Made by a program: the position numbers and the translations under genes
In this document: in pieces, positions 44,447 to 54,127 of the stretch
Numbering within the stretch: the first letter of the stretch is position 1
How the letters are laid out: the number at the start of each line of letters is the position of its first letter
Assembly: GCF_036850765.1 (NCBI RefSeq)
Contig: NC_089492.1
Location: 182,978,106-183,042,105 of the forward strand
Direction: 5' to 3'
DNA length: 64,000 nucleotides
Source of the DNA: Saccopteryx bilineata
Lineage: Eukaryota; Chordata; Mammalia; Chiroptera; Emballonuridae
Notes under the pieces: generated by a model
Told to the model about the DNA's origin: nothing
The model's database searches: none
Seen by the model: only the letters and a program-made list of their open reading frames with translations

Positions 44447-44626
44447 CCCCCTCATATATACAGTCCCACATAACATCCCCTTATAAATACAACCCCACGT
44501 AACATCCCCTCATATACAGTCCCATGTAACCTCATATATACAGTCCTATGTAACCTCATATATACAGTCCCATGTAACCCCTCATATATACAGTCCCATG
44601 TATCCCCTCATATATACAGTCCCACT
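44447..44626 (+). repeat. Minisatellite, about seven 24-29 bp units
   Basis: Units are variants of CTCATATATACAGTCCCATG followed by TAACCCC or TAACAT. Unit length varies by the number of C bases at the junction. It lies wholly inside the hAT. Confidence 0.93.
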
Positions 44627-44821
44627 AATAGATACCGGTGCTTTCATCAAGGTTGTGGGTTCAAATCAATTTGGAAAATACTCTCTCTATATAGAGACTG
44701 GACAAAATCAAAGCATCTCTACTGTCAGGTTGAGAAGTTTGCTTTCTAGGTAAGGATTCTGATAAATACTAGAGTTCTCCCTGAGGTTGTGGGTTCAAAT
44801 CCCATGGTCAGCTGGGTGCAG

Positions 44822-45090
44822 GGGCCTTGGTTCTGTCTGTTTTGATGGTGTATATAGAGATTTGAGCTCTTTAAGAAGATGACCCTTCAGGAGGCCATAT
44901 ACAATATAGATAACATTGTGATGTATTTTGATGCATTGTATATCACCCTCTACAGGGCCTCTTTTAAAAAGAAAAAGGTCACTTCTCGGCCTTTTGGCTA
45001 AGATCAAGTGTAGTATCTGTACTTATCAGTTTAAAAAGAAAAAGGTCAAATATCTATATACACCATCAGGATAGACATAACCAGCTGAGG
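44822..45090. other. Long imperfect inverted repeat in hAT interior
   Basis: GATGGTGTATATAGAGATTT (from 44844) pairs with the reverse complement of the segment ending CTATATACACCATC at 45067. An inner pair ATATACAAT/ATTGTATAT lies near 44902-44946, with a GTTCTGTCTG/GTTATGTCTA outer extension. Removing the later U2 insertion restores a near-continuous stem of roughly 100 bp per arm. Confidence 0.75.
44979..45034 (+). pseudogene. RNU2: Truncated U2 snRNA retropseudogene
   Basis: Matches the 5' end of U2 snRNA, nucleotides about 2 to 52, with about two mismatches (TCACTTCTCGGCC and CTGTACTTATC). It includes the branch-point recognition region TGTAGTATCTG. It stops before the Sm site and has no A tail. 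The flanking 18-bp repeat TTTAAAAAGAAAAAGGTC (44963-44980 and 45030-45047) shows L1-type target-primed insertion at a TTTTAAAA site. Full-length U2 is about 188 nt, so this is a pseudogene and not a functional spliceosomal RNA. Confidence 0.9.
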
Positions 45091-45199
45091 CTGAGGCTGA
45101 AGCTTCATCTAGTGGTGGCAACATTTACCTCCAGTCCTGACCAGGATTAGAAATCCGGACCTTGGGGAGGAGTAGCAGCTTCAACTACTCACCGTGGCC

Positions 45200-45467
45200 A
45201 CACAATGACAAGTGCGCAGCAGCCCGAGCGGGGACCTTCCTGGGTGTGGATGAGAGGCGGCCTACTATTGGTTTATCGCTATTGGTTGGGATGAATTCTA
45301 GAAGGTGATTGGTCAGTGAGCGTTCCGTGTGCCTCCACTCTTCCTGTCGCTGATAGCTGGAGGGATTGTGAGGGGAATGTTTATGTTCAGATGGAGGCGG
45401 CTGGCGGCGGGCCGGATAAATAGCCTCCACGGGCCGTATATGGCATGTGGGCTGTAGTTTGGGGACC
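45200..45467 (+). other. GC-rich hAT-derived module with clustered ATTGG boxes
   Basis: ATTGG (inverted CCAAT) occurs at 45267, 45281 and 45308. GGATAAATAGCCTCC follows further on, and the module ends GTAGTTTGGGGACCC, like the terminus of another hAT family. The arrangement is promoter-like, but no transcript is visible. Confidence 0.45.
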
Positions 45468-45773
45468 CATGTTTAATTTCCCCACGGCACACCTGACCAT
45501 GTCTCATGGCACACTTGTTGAAAAACACTGCTCTAGGCAATAGTTTTATGGAGTAATTTCATTTTCAGCCATATTTATTTCTACATCATGTAAAATGTTT
45601 ACAATCATCACATATTAATTTTAAAGATGCTCCTGTTTAATTTTTTAATATAAATAGGTATAATAAATTTAAAATTAATAAACTGAAAGTTTAAAATGAC
45701 AATTTGAATATAAATTGAATATAGCCTTTCAGAGAGTTAGTCTGTGCCACAAGCTTTGCATGTTTTTATTCTT

Positions 45774-45811
45774 TTTTTTTTTTTTAGATTTTATTTATTC
45801 ATTATAGAGAG

Positions 45812-45850
<39 letters not shown>

Positions 45851-45976
45851 GGGGAGGAGCAGGAAGCATCAACTCCCATATGTGCCTTGACCAGGCAAGC
45901 CCAGCGTTTTGAACCGGCAACCTCAGCGTTTCCAGGTTGATGCTTTATCCACTGCGCCACCACAGGTCAGGCCATC
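45774..45976 (-). mobile_element. tRNA-derived bat SINE (CCTGACCTGTGG group)
   Basis: Minus-strand copy with a (GA)n body of about 34 bp on the plus strand. Target duplications ATGTTTTTATTCTT at 45760-45773 and 45777-45790 relative to the insertion edges. Confidence 0.92.
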
Positions 45977-45989
45977 ATGTTTTTATTCT

Positions 45990-46400
45990 TTAGCCCAGTA
46001 AGTTTTGATACACAAAACCTTTATTCATAAGGATGTTTACTACAATTCTATTGTGGTAGCAGAAAATTGGAAGAAGCCCAAGTGGTTAACAGAGGAGTAG
46101 TTAAATAAACTGCCATTCTCAATAAAATATTATGTAGCCATTTAATAAATGTTAAGGAAACTATGAAATAAGATGAAATACTTATGTTATAATGTTAAGG
46201 GGAAATGGCAAAATATAAAATTATATATTTAAATGTGTAGGTGAGATTTCTCAATGGAAAATAAACTAGAAAGAAATTTACCAGAGCTAAGAATGATGTT
46301 TAGATAGTAACACTCTTGTTTACTATTCTTCCTTATACATTTTCATATTTTCTAATTTTTTAATTAGTTACTTACTACACTTATAATAGAAAATAATTCA
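45990..46400 (+). repeat. Old L1 (L1M-type) 3' end
   Basis: TTATTCATAAGGATGTTTAC, AGCAGAAAATTGGAAGAAGC, AATAAAATATTATGTAGCCA and TATACATTTTCATATTTTCT follow the L1 3'UTR order. Non-coding. Confidence 0.75.
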
Positions 46401-46409
46401 ACCATTACT

Positions 46410-46780
46410 TTTTTTTTTTTTTTTTGAGTGAGAGGCTGGGAGTCAGAGAGACAGACTCCCACATGCACCCCAGCCAGGATCCACTGGGTAAGCCCCTTAC
46501 CAGGGGATACTCTGCCCATCTGGGGCCACTGATCCATTGCTCTGCAACTGAGCTATTTTAGCACCTGAGGCGAGACCATGGAGCCATCCTCAGCACCCAG
46601 GGCCAACTTGTTTGAACCATTCGAGTCATGGCTGCAGGAGGAAAAGAGAGAGAGAGAAGGGGGAGGTGAGATGTGATGAAGCAGATGGCTGCTTCTCCTA
46701 TGTGCCCTGACTGGGAACAAGCCTGGGACTTCCACATGCCCAGCCACTGCTCTTATCACTGAGCCAACCAGCCAGGGCCA
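46410..46780 (-). mobile_element. tRNA-derived bat SINE (GCCCTGGCC group), older copy
   Basis: Diverged minus-strand copy starting GGCCCTGGCTGGTTGGCTCA. Short imperfect target duplications CAACCATTACT and CAGCCATTACT. Confidence 0.92.
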
Positions 46781-46888
46781 CAGCCATTACTCTTGATGGG
46801 ATATTAAAGATAACAACATTCATATGACTGGCTTAGCATATAAATGTATTCATGTTTTTGGCTTTCTCTCCACCCTCAGGTCCATTTT

Positions 46889-47255
46889 TTTTTTGTATTT
46901 TTCTGAAGCTAGGAACGGGGAGAGTCAGTCAGACTCCTGCATGCGCCCGACCGGGATCCACCCGGCACGCCCATCAGGGGGCGATGCTCTGCCCCTCCGG
47001 GGCGTCACTCTGTCGCTACCAGAGCCACTCTAGCGCCTGGGGCAGAGGCCAAGGAGACATCCCCAGTGCCCGGGCCATCTTTTTGCTCCAATGGAGCCTC
47101 AGCTGCGGGAGGGGAAGAGAGAGACAGAGAGGAAGGAGAGGGGGAGGGGTGGAGAAGCAGATGGGCGCTTCTCCTATGTGCCCTGGCCGGGAATTGAACC
47201 CGGGACCTCTGCACGCCAGGCCGACGCTCTAACACTGAGCCAACCGGCCAGGGCC
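46889..47255 (-). mobile_element. tRNA-derived bat SINE (GCCCTGGCC group)
   Basis: Minus-strand copy, well preserved, head GGGCCCTGGCCGGTTGGCTC. Perfect 12-bp duplications CAGGTCCATTTT at 46877-46888 and 47256-47267. Confidence 0.95.
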
Positions 47256-47451
47256 CAGGTCCATTTTAAGGAAAATTGGGTTCTAATTCTACTGCTGCCC
47301 TTAGCTTTCCCAGTGCTGTGGAATAAACCACCAACCTCTTCACTCAATAGCTATAAAATTAGACTCTTCCATTAGGTTAAATGAGAAATTGAATAACTTA
47401 TGAAAAATTATATTCCCACAGAAGGAGATTTATTATTCTAATAATTAAGCT

Positions 47452-48152
47452 GTGGGTCAAATAAGTCAGCAAATATGATGTATATGTTTGCTCACTTATA
47501 GTTTGCATTGGCTGTGGGGGACAGGCTGTAAGCAGGCAAAGTCATTATAGCCTAAGGCTTAGTTTTAAGACTAAGCCTTTCCCACCCTTTTAATAATAAG
47601 ATCTTCTCGAAACTGAGCTTTTCCCCACACCCTTGATTGTTGAATGATGTGGGGTGGTGCACTCTTATGAGGAATTCCATTTATGCTTCAGATAAGTGGC
47701 TTTGTATCAGAGACTTCCTTATTTGTATACTGGCTTAAAGGCTTTAATCTCTACACTATAAAATAAGGGAGACCAGGGGCTCTCTCTCTCTTGGTTGCTG
47801 AAATTAGTATTGGAGAGGAGAAGCAGCCAAGATGGTGGAGTACTGAAGGAGAAGCCAGTTTGTGTAGAGTTTGTGCAGAGAGAAGGAGATGGGGACCAGA
47901 GGTGAATAAGCCTGGTGAGGTAGAAACCTTTGATTTTAGGAAACTCGGACAAGACAGTGGTTTTGGAAGCCCTGAATGGAAAGGAAGTGTTTTCCCACTG
48001 TGTGTATTTCTTGCCCGCCAGGTGCAAGCTAGGATTAAAGCTAATGGCCCACCAGTTCTTGGCTCTGTTGCTTCGTTACCATCTGTCCAAATCAAATTCG
48101 AACCTGCATGGGCTAGGCGGCTATGATGGTAGCTGTGGCTACTGGCTTTACA
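47452..48152 (+). repeat. LTR C, third copy of the 41-42 kb LTR family
   Basis: Ends ACTGGCTTTACA and shares CTATAAAAT (near 47756), CTTGCCCGCCAGGTGCAAGC and AGGATTAAAGCTAATGGCCC with LTRs A and B. An extra ~50-bp segment near 47597-47650 and a diverged left end make it an older or different subfamily. I could not identify its target duplication, so the left limit is approximate. Confidence 0.75.
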
Positions 48153-48237
48153 TGAATATATAAAGAGGGTAAGAAAGTTGATCAAAGCTGTGACTGGCTG
48201 AGCTAGGAGTCAGTTCCAGGTTGTCTGGCTTCTTACC

Positions 48238-48360
48238 TGTAAGATTTTGTATTTTAGGAAAGTGAGGCTTCAGGGGGCTAAATGATTTGCCCAACATATA
48301 CAGCGTATTACTAAGCTAGAGTCAGGGCCAGAACCTAGACTAGATCTCTTGATGACAATC
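48238..48360 (-). repeat. MIR fragment
   Basis: Plus strand shows GAAAGTGAGGCTTCAGGGGG, GATTTGCCCAACATATACAG and GCCAGAACCTAGACTAGATC, the reverse of the MIR core. Diverged. Confidence 0.7.
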
Positions 48361-48364
48361 ATAT

Positions 48365-49745
48365 ATTTACTTTACATTTTTTCTATTTTTTTAAAACTTA
48401 GATGCAGATTCTAGTTACTGATAGTCCTTACTACATAGTTCATTATCGTCAATTTTTGGTATTGCTACTGTCTTGTTTTATTTAAAATTTCTATTTAGTT
48501 TCCAATCTGCACTGTAATTTGCCTTATGGAAGTCTCCTGGGTCTGATATTGCAGTTCACTAATTTGTTCTTCAACTATCTACTTTCTCATATGTATCCTA
48601 TCTCTTGAGTTTGATATTTTAACCTTTTTTACAAAATATAATCAGCATATCAGTATATTCTCCTTTATACCATCTTTTTCTTGCCTCATGTTACAAATAT
48701 CCTCTGTCTTTGAAGTGCTTATTTTGAATTCTTGATTGATTTGATCAATTGCAACTCCTCCAATGACATAATAGTCAGGCTTGGGTAGGATATGCTAGAG
48801 TAACAAGTCATCCTGGGAATTTCAGTGGCTCACACAAGCAAAGCTTTCTCTCTCACTCATAGGCAACATCTGTTGCTTTTCTCCAGCTATGAGTTAGGTG
48901 GCTTCTTCGTTGCAAACTCACCATTTTGGAGTTTTTCACTCTAAGTCACAAAAACAATAGCCAAAAAAAAAAACCATGGAGAACTCATATTCCATTAGCC
49001 AGAATCAGTCACCTGGCCTTAAACCAACTCAAGGAAGGCTGGAACATGACAGATGAGCACATAGACATTTATTTGGTGAGCACCAGTTCTCTCCACTACA
49101 AGGTCAGCTTGCTTAGTTTGTTGTCTCTCATTGTGTTGTGTCCCACAGGTGACTGTGAGCTCATTTTTCTCTGGGAGTTCATGGTCCCTTATCCCCATGT
49201 TGGCTAGAAATGATCTATGGGAGAGGTCCAAGTCCTGGGTGGGCCTAGCAGGTATCATTCTTATTAGAGTTAAAGAGAAAATGTGGCCTAGCACACAGCA
49301 AAAAGTTACCTGTTTCATAAGGAATTTGACCAACAGCCTGGCACACACTTGACCCTGACCCTCAGATAAGCTTTTCTTCCTCTGCCCTAGGCATTGCTCC
49401 TCAAGGCAAAATAAATGTATTCACCTACTGCTCACGGTGTGGTGGGGAAAAAAGAAAGGAATGCCCAGTAGTGGCCCCATTGCCTTCCCATTGTTGTGCC
49501 TGCCCCAAACCCACAGCACAGGACAAATGCTGCTGTTTGTCCCACAATGGTAAAGGCCATGAGCTGCCCTAGGCGATAGTGCAGGGAAAAAGAAAGACAA
49601 TAAAGGAGGTGTGTTCAAGTTGTCTCGACTGCTAAATGCAAACCTCTTTTATTTCCCCCAGAAGGTCACAACCTCCTTTTTTCTGTGTGAGTTTTCTGCT
49701 CTTCTCAGCTTCACATGCGACCTTAATTTTTCTGGCATGCCCAGG
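48365..49745. other. Unassigned DNA, 1.4 kb
   Basis: No recognised gene or repeat. Frames here are short and lack domain character. Confidence 0.35.
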
Positions 49746-49749
49746 TTTA

Positions 49750-50165
49750 TGTTAGTTTAGGTAGCTAGTTAGACATGAGCTGGGAGATACCAAAGAGGGA
49801 GAGGGATGAATTGTCCCATGCATTCCTGGTATACAGGATCTACCTCACCACACCCAGACTGATGTCTGGTTCTCTGATATGGTATCAGCCACATAGCAAT
49901 ACAATGAAGACAAATAAATGAGAAGAAGAAGCTGGAAGAGGGGGGGGGGTAATAAGAAAGTCTAGGAAGTAAAGCCCATAAATACCTAAATTCTATGACT
50001 AATCAAGGCACTCATTCCCATGAGTGAGTTGCCCACTCAGTCCTTTCTGAGTGTATTCCTGCATGGCCAATAAACCCTTGCTTTGCTTGCTATCCTTTGT
50101 CACTTGCTTCAATTCTTTCTCTCAAGTAAGACAAGAATCAAGGTCTTGTTGCTTTGCTGGTAACA
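49750..50165 (+). repeat. Probable ERV LTR (gammaretrovirus-like)
   Basis: The 416-bp stretch starts TGTTAGTTTAGGTAGCTAG and ends TTGCTGGTAACA. It has a CATAAATACC TATA-type motif at about 49978, CCAATAAACCCTTGCTTTGC (AATAAA at about 50069) and a CTTGTTGCTTTG U5-like part. These are in the order expected for an LTR. No clear 4-bp target duplication was found and no internal ERV sequence follows. Confidence 0.6.
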
Positions 50166-50169
50166 GTGA

Positions 50170-51106
50170 GACTGGGGCTGAGGAAGGGACAGGGTCCTAG
50201 GTCCCTAATTTGGCAGGCACCAGACCATTTCTATAGCAGCATCTCTACTGCCTCCTTGGAAATGAATAAGAGCCCCATAACGGGCTTTTCTAGAGAACAC
50301 TGGACTTCTTTTTTTCTACCTTGGAATGAGGATGCCTGGCACTGGCACACAGAAAGGGCTCAAAATATGTTCAATTGACTAAACTTGACTTTGCTTGACT
50401 TGAATATCCCATTCCCCTTCATGTGAAGAGACTACTTCTCCCAAAGTATGTAGCCCTAATGAGCGTGGCCACCATGAAGTATAAATAATCCTTCTTGAAA
50501 GAAGCCTGAACTCAGCGCCACTTGTTCTCAAGCTGCTGTTCATATCTGGACAACAGTTGGAGAACTAGGTTAGGATGTCAAACATGAAAACCATGAGGGG
50601 GCTATATTTTCTAATTTGCACCACACCTGGAAGTTGACTTTCATAAGTATAATTAAATATCAGGCAGCAAACATATGAGAATTTGTCATCAGGGCAAGGT
50701 ATGTATGATTGGCTTATGGCATAGCCTAAAACATAATAAATGAAAACATTTCATTTCAAAAAATATAACCTAACCTGCAGTTAAAAATAAATTCTTATTT
50801 CTCCAAACACTTAATTAAAACACAACATATAATCAGAAAAGTGGAAAGGTAAAATTAGTGTGTTTTTTTTCTCTCTGCCCAACATCCCCATTGTAACAGA
50901 CACTGAGGGTTGCTTACTTTTATATCATTCCCTGTCTGTCTCTGCTGTGAGTGAAAAAAATAAAAGACAGAGCCACAAATTAAACCTGACAGGCTCAGGT
51001 GAGTCCTGCATAGTGGACTTGCAAACTCAGAGACCTAAAGTAACCACATAGGATGATCTGAAACTAAAACCTTCTCACTAAAAGCCATTCATGGTGGGTA
51101 GTCATG
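50170..51106. other. Unassigned DNA
   Basis: Nothing recognised; the right limit is the target site of the hAT half at 51115. Confidence 0.35.
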
Positions 51107-51114
51107 TCCTAGAG

Positions 51115-51344
51115 CAGTGGTAGTCAACTTGGTCCCTACCACCCACTAGTGGGCGTTCCAGCTTTCATGGTGGGTGGTAGCAGAGCAACCAAAGTATAAA
51201 TAAAAAGATAGATTTAACTATAGTAAGTTGTTTTATAAAGATTTCTTCTGCCAAACTTAGCAAAAATCTGACATAAAGTACTTGGTAAGTAATTATTATT
51301 ATATGCTTTAACTTGCGGTAACTCTGCTTTATAAATTTTATAGA
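51115..51344 (+). repeat. Left half of a hAT MITE, right half missing
   Basis: Begins CAGTGGTAGTCAACTTGGTC with putative 8-bp target TCCTAGAG at 51107-51114. It continues CCACTAGTGGGCGTTCCAGC, typical of a hAT non-autonomous family, and stops where the L1 begins. Its right terminus, expected after the L1, is not found in the window. Confidence 0.7.
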
Positions 51345-51775
51345 GGATGACATCAGAGTAATGGCGCGGTAGGAAGCGATACCGATAAATCTCCCCCAAA
51401 ACTCAACAAGATCTTCAACCAGAAACAGAAAAACCTATCCTTGGAACCTCCAGATGTTTTGCAATACACCCGAAGGTATGGTCGAGCGAAAAATTGGCTA
51501 AATATATAACCAAACCCCGAAGGAAATAGGGAGTAAGAAATGCTCCGCCTTCCTCACTAACCTAAACAGGGCTGCTTTCACTGGGAACTGAGAATATAGA
51601 AACTAAGGCAGGCAAAGGGGGTGCCAGGCTATGGCACAAACGGCCGAACCAGGCTGTGGCACGAAGATCCAAGCTGAGGAAAAACTGTTCCTGTGGCAAC
51701 CTGGGCAACACAAGCTAACACTTGTGCCAAACCCAGACAAAGAAAGACAAGTGGGGCAGCCATTTTCCCCGATTT

Positions 51776-52370
51776 CCTGGTCGGCGCACGCAGATAGTGG
51801 GCGAGAGATTCCTCCGAGTGCCTCAGCAGTGGGCACTCGTGTTACCCCACAGAGAGGCAGAGTCAGGGGCCTTTGTGTGGGCTTCCCTAGCGCCCTGAAA
51901 AAGCTGCGCACGGGGAGGGAGCGAAAGCCAATTCCAACACTGCAACTTTTCCGTGCAGGTGGGGGTTTCACTCAGAGGGTGAGGCGGCCAGCCTGATATC
52001 CTGGTCTGCGCGCATGGAGAGTGGGCAAAAGACTTCTCCCAGCACCTCAGGAGTGGGTGCCGTGTTATCCCACAGAGGGGCAGAGTCAGAGGCCTTGGTG
52101 TGGCCCAAAAGCGGAATCTCGGGCCGCCCCAGCACCCTGAAAAAGCCACGCATGGGGAGGGAGTGAGAGCCAATTCCAATGCTGAAACTTTTCCATGCTG
52201 GTGCGGGTTTCACTCAGAGTGTGAGCCGGCCGGCCTGATATCCTGGTCTGTGCACAGATAGTGAACGAAAGTTTCCTCCAAGCACCCCAGGAGTGAGCGC
52301 CAGCCCGCCCGCCCATGTTACCGAACAGAGTGGCAGAGCCAGAGGTCTTTGAGTGGGCGGAAGCCCCACC
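51776..52370 (+). repeat. Tandem monomers in L1 5'UTR
   Basis: Three repeats begin CCTGGTCGGCGCACGCAGAT (51776), CCTGGTCTGCGCGCATGGAG (52000) and CCTGGTCTGTGCACAGATAG (52242). Unit lengths are 224 and 242 bp, and the third is partial. Each carries CAGAGNGGCAGAGYCAG and CCCTGAAAAAGC motifs. The layout resembles the monomeric promoters of mouse L1. Confidence 0.88.
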
Positions 52371-52990
52371 TGATTTTGCTAGGAGCTCTGACTGACTGAA
52401 CCTTACCCAGAACTCTGCTGAGTGGGAATAGAGTGGGGAGTTGCCAGCTCTTTGAGCCTCTTACTATCCAGGCAGAGGCAGCAGCAACCCCATACTTGGA
52501 TTATCAGGCTACTAATTGAGAAAGGAAAGACTAGGAGAGAAGCTCCAGGAATACAGACTCTCTCACCGTTGGAGCCTATAAATGCTAATGAGCCTTGACT
52601 GCCAACGAGACTGAAGCACAATACATGACATTGCCATAGAGACTAATCAACTGCAAACCTCTACCTGAGTGTGCCAAAGGAGCAGAACCTGGGGTACAGA
52701 GTCACTGACCAGGAAGAGGGAGAGAAAAGAAAAAGCAAGAAGATAACCTCTAAAAATCAAGAATAATCCGCAGACTTTATAACCTATCCCATTTTATTAT
52801 ATTTGTTCGTTTGTTTCTCTTATCTTCATTCTTGATATTTTTTTTTCCTCCTCCAATTTGGTCATTTAACTCTCTGCCGGTCTTACTCTCTCCTCTCCTT
52901 GAACTACACTACCTATAAGTGTTATATCTCCCATTATCTTTTCTTTCCTCTTCCTTTCTCTCTATGAGGGTTGCAATCCAAAATCCTTAA

Positions 52991-53022
<32 letters not shown>

Positions 53023-53205
53023 TTCTTTTTTCTTCTTTTAGTGGTTCCCTCTTTTTTTCTCTCTCTCTCTTTCTTTTCTCCCTCTATATTAGTTTCTTCC
53101 TTTCTCTTTTGCGTCTCCTCTCATTCAAACCTCAGTAACAAACAAATTATCTTATCTGGTACTCAAACTTATGTTTCTGGCATTTGGAGGATTTTTACTT
53201 CATCT

Positions 53206-53601
53206 ATTTATTTATTTATTTATTTATTCTGAAGCTGGAAACGGGGAGAGACAGTCAGACAGACTCCCGCATGCGCTCGACCGGGATCCACCCGGCACGC
53301 CCACCAGGGGCAACGCTCTGCCCACCAGGGGGCGATGCTCTGCCCCTCCGGAGCGTCGCTTTCCCGCAACCAGAGCCACTCTAGCGCCTGGGGCAGAGGC
53401 CAAGGAGCCATCCCCAGCGCCCAGGCCATCTTTGCTCTAATGGAGCCTTGGCTGCGGGAGGGGAAGAGAGAGACAGAGAGGAAGGAGGGGGGGTGTGGAG
53501 AAGCAAATGGGCACTTCTCCTATGTGCCCTGGCCGGGAATCGAACCCGGGTCCCCCGCACGCCAGGCCGACGCTCTACCGCTGAGCCAACCGGCCAGGGC
53601 C
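53206..53601 (-). mobile_element. tRNA-derived bat SINE inside L1 5'UTR
   Basis: Very well preserved minus-strand copy with head GGCCCTGGCCGGTTGGCTCA, box B GGTTCGATTCC and a doubled GCCCACCAGGGGCAACGCTC-type motif. Target duplication TTACTTCATCT at 53195-53205 and 53602-53612. It post-dates the L1. Confidence 0.96.
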
Positions 53602-54127
53602 TTACTTCATCTTTTTAACTCGCTAGCAGTGCTCCCATCCCTGGCTCTCCATTTTATCTAGTTCTTGTTCCACTAAATACAATAGTAATTTTTTAATTTA
53701 TCCCCCCATTTTCCTGTTTCCCTCATATTCCTCTAATCATAACTCTTAGTCAACCAACACCTAAAAGCAAATCATTTTATTCTTGACTCATATATTTTCC
53801 ATATTTGCTTCTTGTGGGTCCATACCCCCCCTTTCCCCCCCTTATTACTTCTCCCCAATTCAGGCCCTCCATTACAGGGATTGTTTGTTCTATTTAGTAT
53901 AATATAATTCACAGTTCACCACAAGATTTACTCAAGAAAGAGGGGAGAGGAGAGGAGAAAAAAAAAGGAGGGGGGAATAATTTCCTTTATTTTTAAATTT
54001 AATTTTATTTTATTCTTCTTTAATTATTAATTTTTTAAAAAAACAACTCTGTGAATTTTTATTTTTATTTTTTAACTTTTTATTCTTTATTAAATCTCAT
54101 TAATACTATGAACAAAACCACCTTCAG

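Larger units (their letters stand above)
44281..45530 (+). mobile_element. Non-autonomous hAT transposon, 1,250 bp
   Basis: Perfect 8-bp target duplications CTCTAGGC (44273-44280 and 45531-45538) and CAGTG.TTTTCAAC terminal repeats (left CAGTGATTTTCAACCTTTTT; reversed right CAGTGTTTTTCAACAAGTGT). No transposase frame is present. Inside are a 7-unit minisatellite, a long imperfect hairpin, a U2 snRNA fragment and, near the right end, a second hAT-like terminus (GTAGTTTGGGGACCC, 45453-45467). It appears to be a composite of at least two hAT-derived pieces. Confidence 0.9.
43612..45700 (+). repeat. Old L1 3' end broken by a SINE and a hAT
   Basis: Pieces such as TCCAAATGTCTATCAAGAGA, CAATAAATGTCAGTATATGC, AAAATCTGGAAGAATATATA and GCAGTAATTACTCTAGGC are L1M 3' end in order. 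The same tract resumes after 45538 with CAATAGTTTTATGGAGTAAT. The breaks are at 43887 (SINE) and 44281 (hAT). Confidence 0.7.

Noticed and set aside
44447..44626. CRISPR-like array of short repeats
   Set aside because: The repeats are contiguous variants without unique spacers, in a mammalian DNA transposon. It is a minisatellite.
44640..44815. tRNA-like gene (two GGTTCAAAT B-box-like motifs)
   Set aside because: No matching A box or cloverleaf; the two motifs appear to be an internal partial duplication in the hAT.
44979..45034. Functional U2 snRNA gene
   Set aside because: Only about 50 of ~188 nt are present, with no Sm site, no snRNA promoter elements and retroposition-type flanking repeats.
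47791..48126. Conserved 80-140 codon frames shared between LTRs at 41.4, 42.3 and 47.8 kb
   Set aside because: The frames agree because the LTRs are homologous. Frame ends differ, one lies antisense to LTR transcription, and there is no retroviral ORF there.
50160..50190. Primer-binding site after the LTR at 50165 (ACTGGGGCTGAGG)
   Set aside because: Only weak resemblance to the Pro-type site beyond TGGGG, and no retroviral leader or gag follows.
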